Of a stretch of DNA of 64,000 nt, positions 61,573 through 64,000 are shown piece after piece. The notes beneath the pieces were generated by a model that saw nothing but the letters and a program-made list of their open reading frames with translations, made no database searches and was not told the DNA's origin. Position 1 is the first letter of the stretch, and each line of letters begins with the position of its first letter. The stretch lies in NCBI GenBank assembly GCA_022494885.1, contig JAGVSM010003671.1, positions 248,001 to 312,000 of the forward strand, given 5' to 3'. The translations under genes were made by a program, and so were the position numbers. The stretch comes from Micrasema longulum. Lineage: Eukaryota; Arthropoda; Insecta; Trichoptera; Brachycentridae.

Positions 61573-61800
61573 CTCACCGTAAATCACAAACAATTCTTCT
61601 CACATAACCACACTCATTTCTTTAGACATCCACCATTCATAGGGCCATTATAGTAAAAATTAATCAATAACAAATAACATGGCCGCTGCACGGAATAAAG
61701 ACAAACACCAGCAGATAAAATACTACGGCCAGCAATATGAATGAAGTTGACGTTTTGACGATGTGCGGATGCGCAATCCAGTCATCGACGGGGAAAACAA
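61573..61800 (-). promoter_or_regulatory. spg: spg 5' UTR and probable promoter region
   Basis: The sequence immediately upstream of the spg start codon is less AT-rich around 61680-61800 and contains short upstream ATGs. No splice acceptor was seen just before the start, so exon 1 may be the first exon here. No core promoter motif was identified with confidence. Confidence 0.3.
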
Positions 61801-64000
61801 ATCGACATTTAGAAGAAAAAAAAATCATTCTCATTGTATCAAAGTCAATCAGATAGTATTAAACATAAAAAACCTAAATAACTGATGTCTTTTTCCGGCA
61901 GTTAAAAAAGGAAATAGGATGAAACAATAAATACTCTATTTTATTTAAAAAATAGTAACTTTATAATACGTAAACCATAGAATTAAGAATAGTCCAGAAG
62001 GAGCGTGGAATCATATTTGAATACATCAGACTGTGTCCAATAATTCCCCCACTATGCCTCACTTTCACCGCGCGCATTCGTGATGTCGACGCATAGTGTT
62101 GCACGATAGGAAAAAATATAATTATAACACAGATGTAAGGTAAAAAAAACAATTTGTTCATTTTCTAAAATTTTATTGTGCACTCTGAAACATTGATCAA
62201 CACAACAGAGTAGATAAGTAGAGGGTCATTTAATAAGAGTAATTAATGAACTTTGAACTTAAAGTATAAAACAAATTTTATTTGACATAAAACGGATATT
62301 TTTGCATAATGTTTAATAATATTTTATGTTTTAAAGATAATGTCGGCTAAATTTCCACCACGGCGTTTTTAATCCGAGGTTCAATTGTCATTATTTCTCT
62401 TATTATAGTATGAGCAAAGTAGGGTAAAAATTTTTACTACCCTGGCAACACTAACGAAATTTCCATTTTGTTTCTTCGACAATCTGACAAATGGAAAAAT
62501 AATTCAATTTTTAAGTAATGCATTTGTGACAAACACATTTATTTGATAATTACGCATGAAATGTGATTGCATCCTGTTTCTTTAAGATCCTAGCAGTATT
62601 TCTACATTTTAAAAGGACACAACACGGCATGGTTAAATTCGAATCGGGAGTTGCGTACTGAGCGACGTCTACAAAGAAACTAATGGGTCAAAACGTAAAC
62701 CTACTCATTTATGAGTAGTTAAGTCGCCTTCTGTTTGATGTGCGTGTGCGGTTTCTGGACTTTTCTTAATTCTATGACGTAAACTAAAAATGAAATACAA
62801 TGTCTTTAAATTCAAATGTTCGGGATTTATAAATAGTTTCGTTCTGTAGCCAACATAACGATGTGAATTATTTTAATAAAATATGTTTAGCGACCACGGA
62901 CCTGTGATAATACTGATGGACTGTTTATAGTACAACACTAAGTGGATGTTGTGCGCTCTAGCATCTTTAACGAAAACTACTAAAATAAAATAAACAGATG
63001 AATATTTTATATGAATTGAAAGATCTTTAAGTATAAAAAAATATTGACTTAATTTTTACATCATTACGCTTTTTCGATTTGAAATAAATCGACATTACAA
63101 AATGTCAATTATCAATGGTCACATCTCTACGAACAAAACTGCCAATATTGCCATAGTAAAACGAAACTCACGCAGTACCTACCTACATAAGATTTATTTT
63201 TTAAGGCATCCTGCTTTAGTATTCATCAATGTAGGTGTTGGTGTTCATTATCAACAGCTAATCGGAGAATAAAAGTTCGCACCTTTTAGAACCACGAAAG
63301 TCGCCTTTATTTATGACCCTATTTGCGGAATATTTTTTTTTTTTAATTATTCGAAAGATTATGCAAAAACATTTTTTTTTTCCCCAATAAAATAATCGAA
63401 GGAAGCAATGGGTAACTCAGTTGGTATTCATTTATTTTATAACATTTATGTTTTGAAGTGTTATGTATTTTATAATAAATAAAGAAAACACAAGTACATT
63501 TTAAAACCAATTTATATTTCTGGGTTTAAAGTACAGAGTCACTCAACAATGCACTATACATTATTAGGTTGTGTACAAATTTTATTTACAAAGTTTCATT
63601 TTTAAACAGGCACTTCCACTCTTCAAGTTGAAATATAAATATTAAATTACATAACATGAAATAGCACCTTAAAACAATAATATACCGAATTCGGCATACC
63701 AAATTATTATTGATTTCATCGGACAAGTTACAAGGTTTAATTTCAAAAAAGGTTAACAAACTTTATATAAATAAAAAAATGACCAGCTAACTATTCATTT
63801 TCGGCGGATACATTGTTGCATGGTTATTTTAACAATAGTCATGTAAATAAAGCATCAATAAACATATCCATACAAGCAGAAATGTAAGATGTACTCTGGT
63901 TAATTATATTTTAACATATGAATAAATAAAAATTTAATTGATAAAATGGCTATTCAAGAATAGATGCAATAACAATAAATGTCAGTAATAAGACTTGAAG
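61801..64000. other. upstream of spg, no gene recognised
   Basis: AT-rich sequence to the window edge. A segment at 62030-62110 has CCACTATGCCTCACTTTCAC and CGCGCGCATTCGTGATG, possibly part of a repeat. No ORF with family features on either strand. Confidence 0.5.

Noticed and set aside
1..64000. CRISPR arrays, bacterial operons, or intact viral genes
   Set aside because: No direct-repeat/spacer arrays, no operon-like ORFs, and no recognisable viral coding sequence were seen. Gene structure and repeats are those of an animal nuclear genome.

Overview
The window is AT-rich animal nuclear DNA, almost certainly from an insect. It holds spliced genes with GT-AG introns, an innexin, a DOCK-family gene, many tRNA-derived SINEs, LINE tails, Tc1/mariner and pogo-type transposase fossils, and a short TTAGG array. 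I cannot resolve the order. Nothing points to bacterial, viral or CRISPR sequence. Exons come from reading splice junctions by eye and linking them by reading-frame phase and family resemblance.

Two host genes are visible. The first, on the minus strand, is the 5' part of a DOCK3/4-type Rac/Rap exchange factor (insect sponge, spg). Eleven coding exons run from the start codon near 61572 to about 240 and encode the SH3 domain, the linker and most of the DHR-1 (C2-like) domain. The catalytic DHR-2 region lies beyond the left edge. Exons 1-4 lie at 57.0-61.6 kb and exons 5-11 at 0.2-6.8 kb, separated by one intron of about 50.2 kb. Exon 7 carries an apparent 1-nt deletion in a homopolymer, and the intron between exons 8 and 9 is best explained by a GC-AG pair.

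The second gene, on the plus strand, is a complete innexin with eight coding exons (38457-51997, 385 aa). It is recognisably the inx3 type of gap-junction channel subunit. It sits entirely inside the giant spg intron in the opposite orientation. Its start codon follows a splice acceptor, so it has an upstream noncoding exon; a GC-rich block ending in a strong donor at 24075 is one candidate, which would put its promoter in the same intron.

The rest is mostly repeats: three tRNA-headed SINE families, at least two LINE families present only as 3' tails, several foldback or MITE families (one with G+C-rich perfect palindromes), a Tc1/mariner N-terminal fossil, an internally deleted pogo/Tigger-like reading frame, tandem duplications and G-rich islands. 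Inside inx3 intron 1 there are two coding-like segments (47.4-48.5 kb) that I could not identify. I found no convincing novel multi-gene system. The best leads are the nested antisense gene pair, the exon-7 frameshift, the GC-AG intron, the palindromic foldback core, a recurrent GAAAC stem-loop motif shared by several repeats, and the unidentified coding-like segments.
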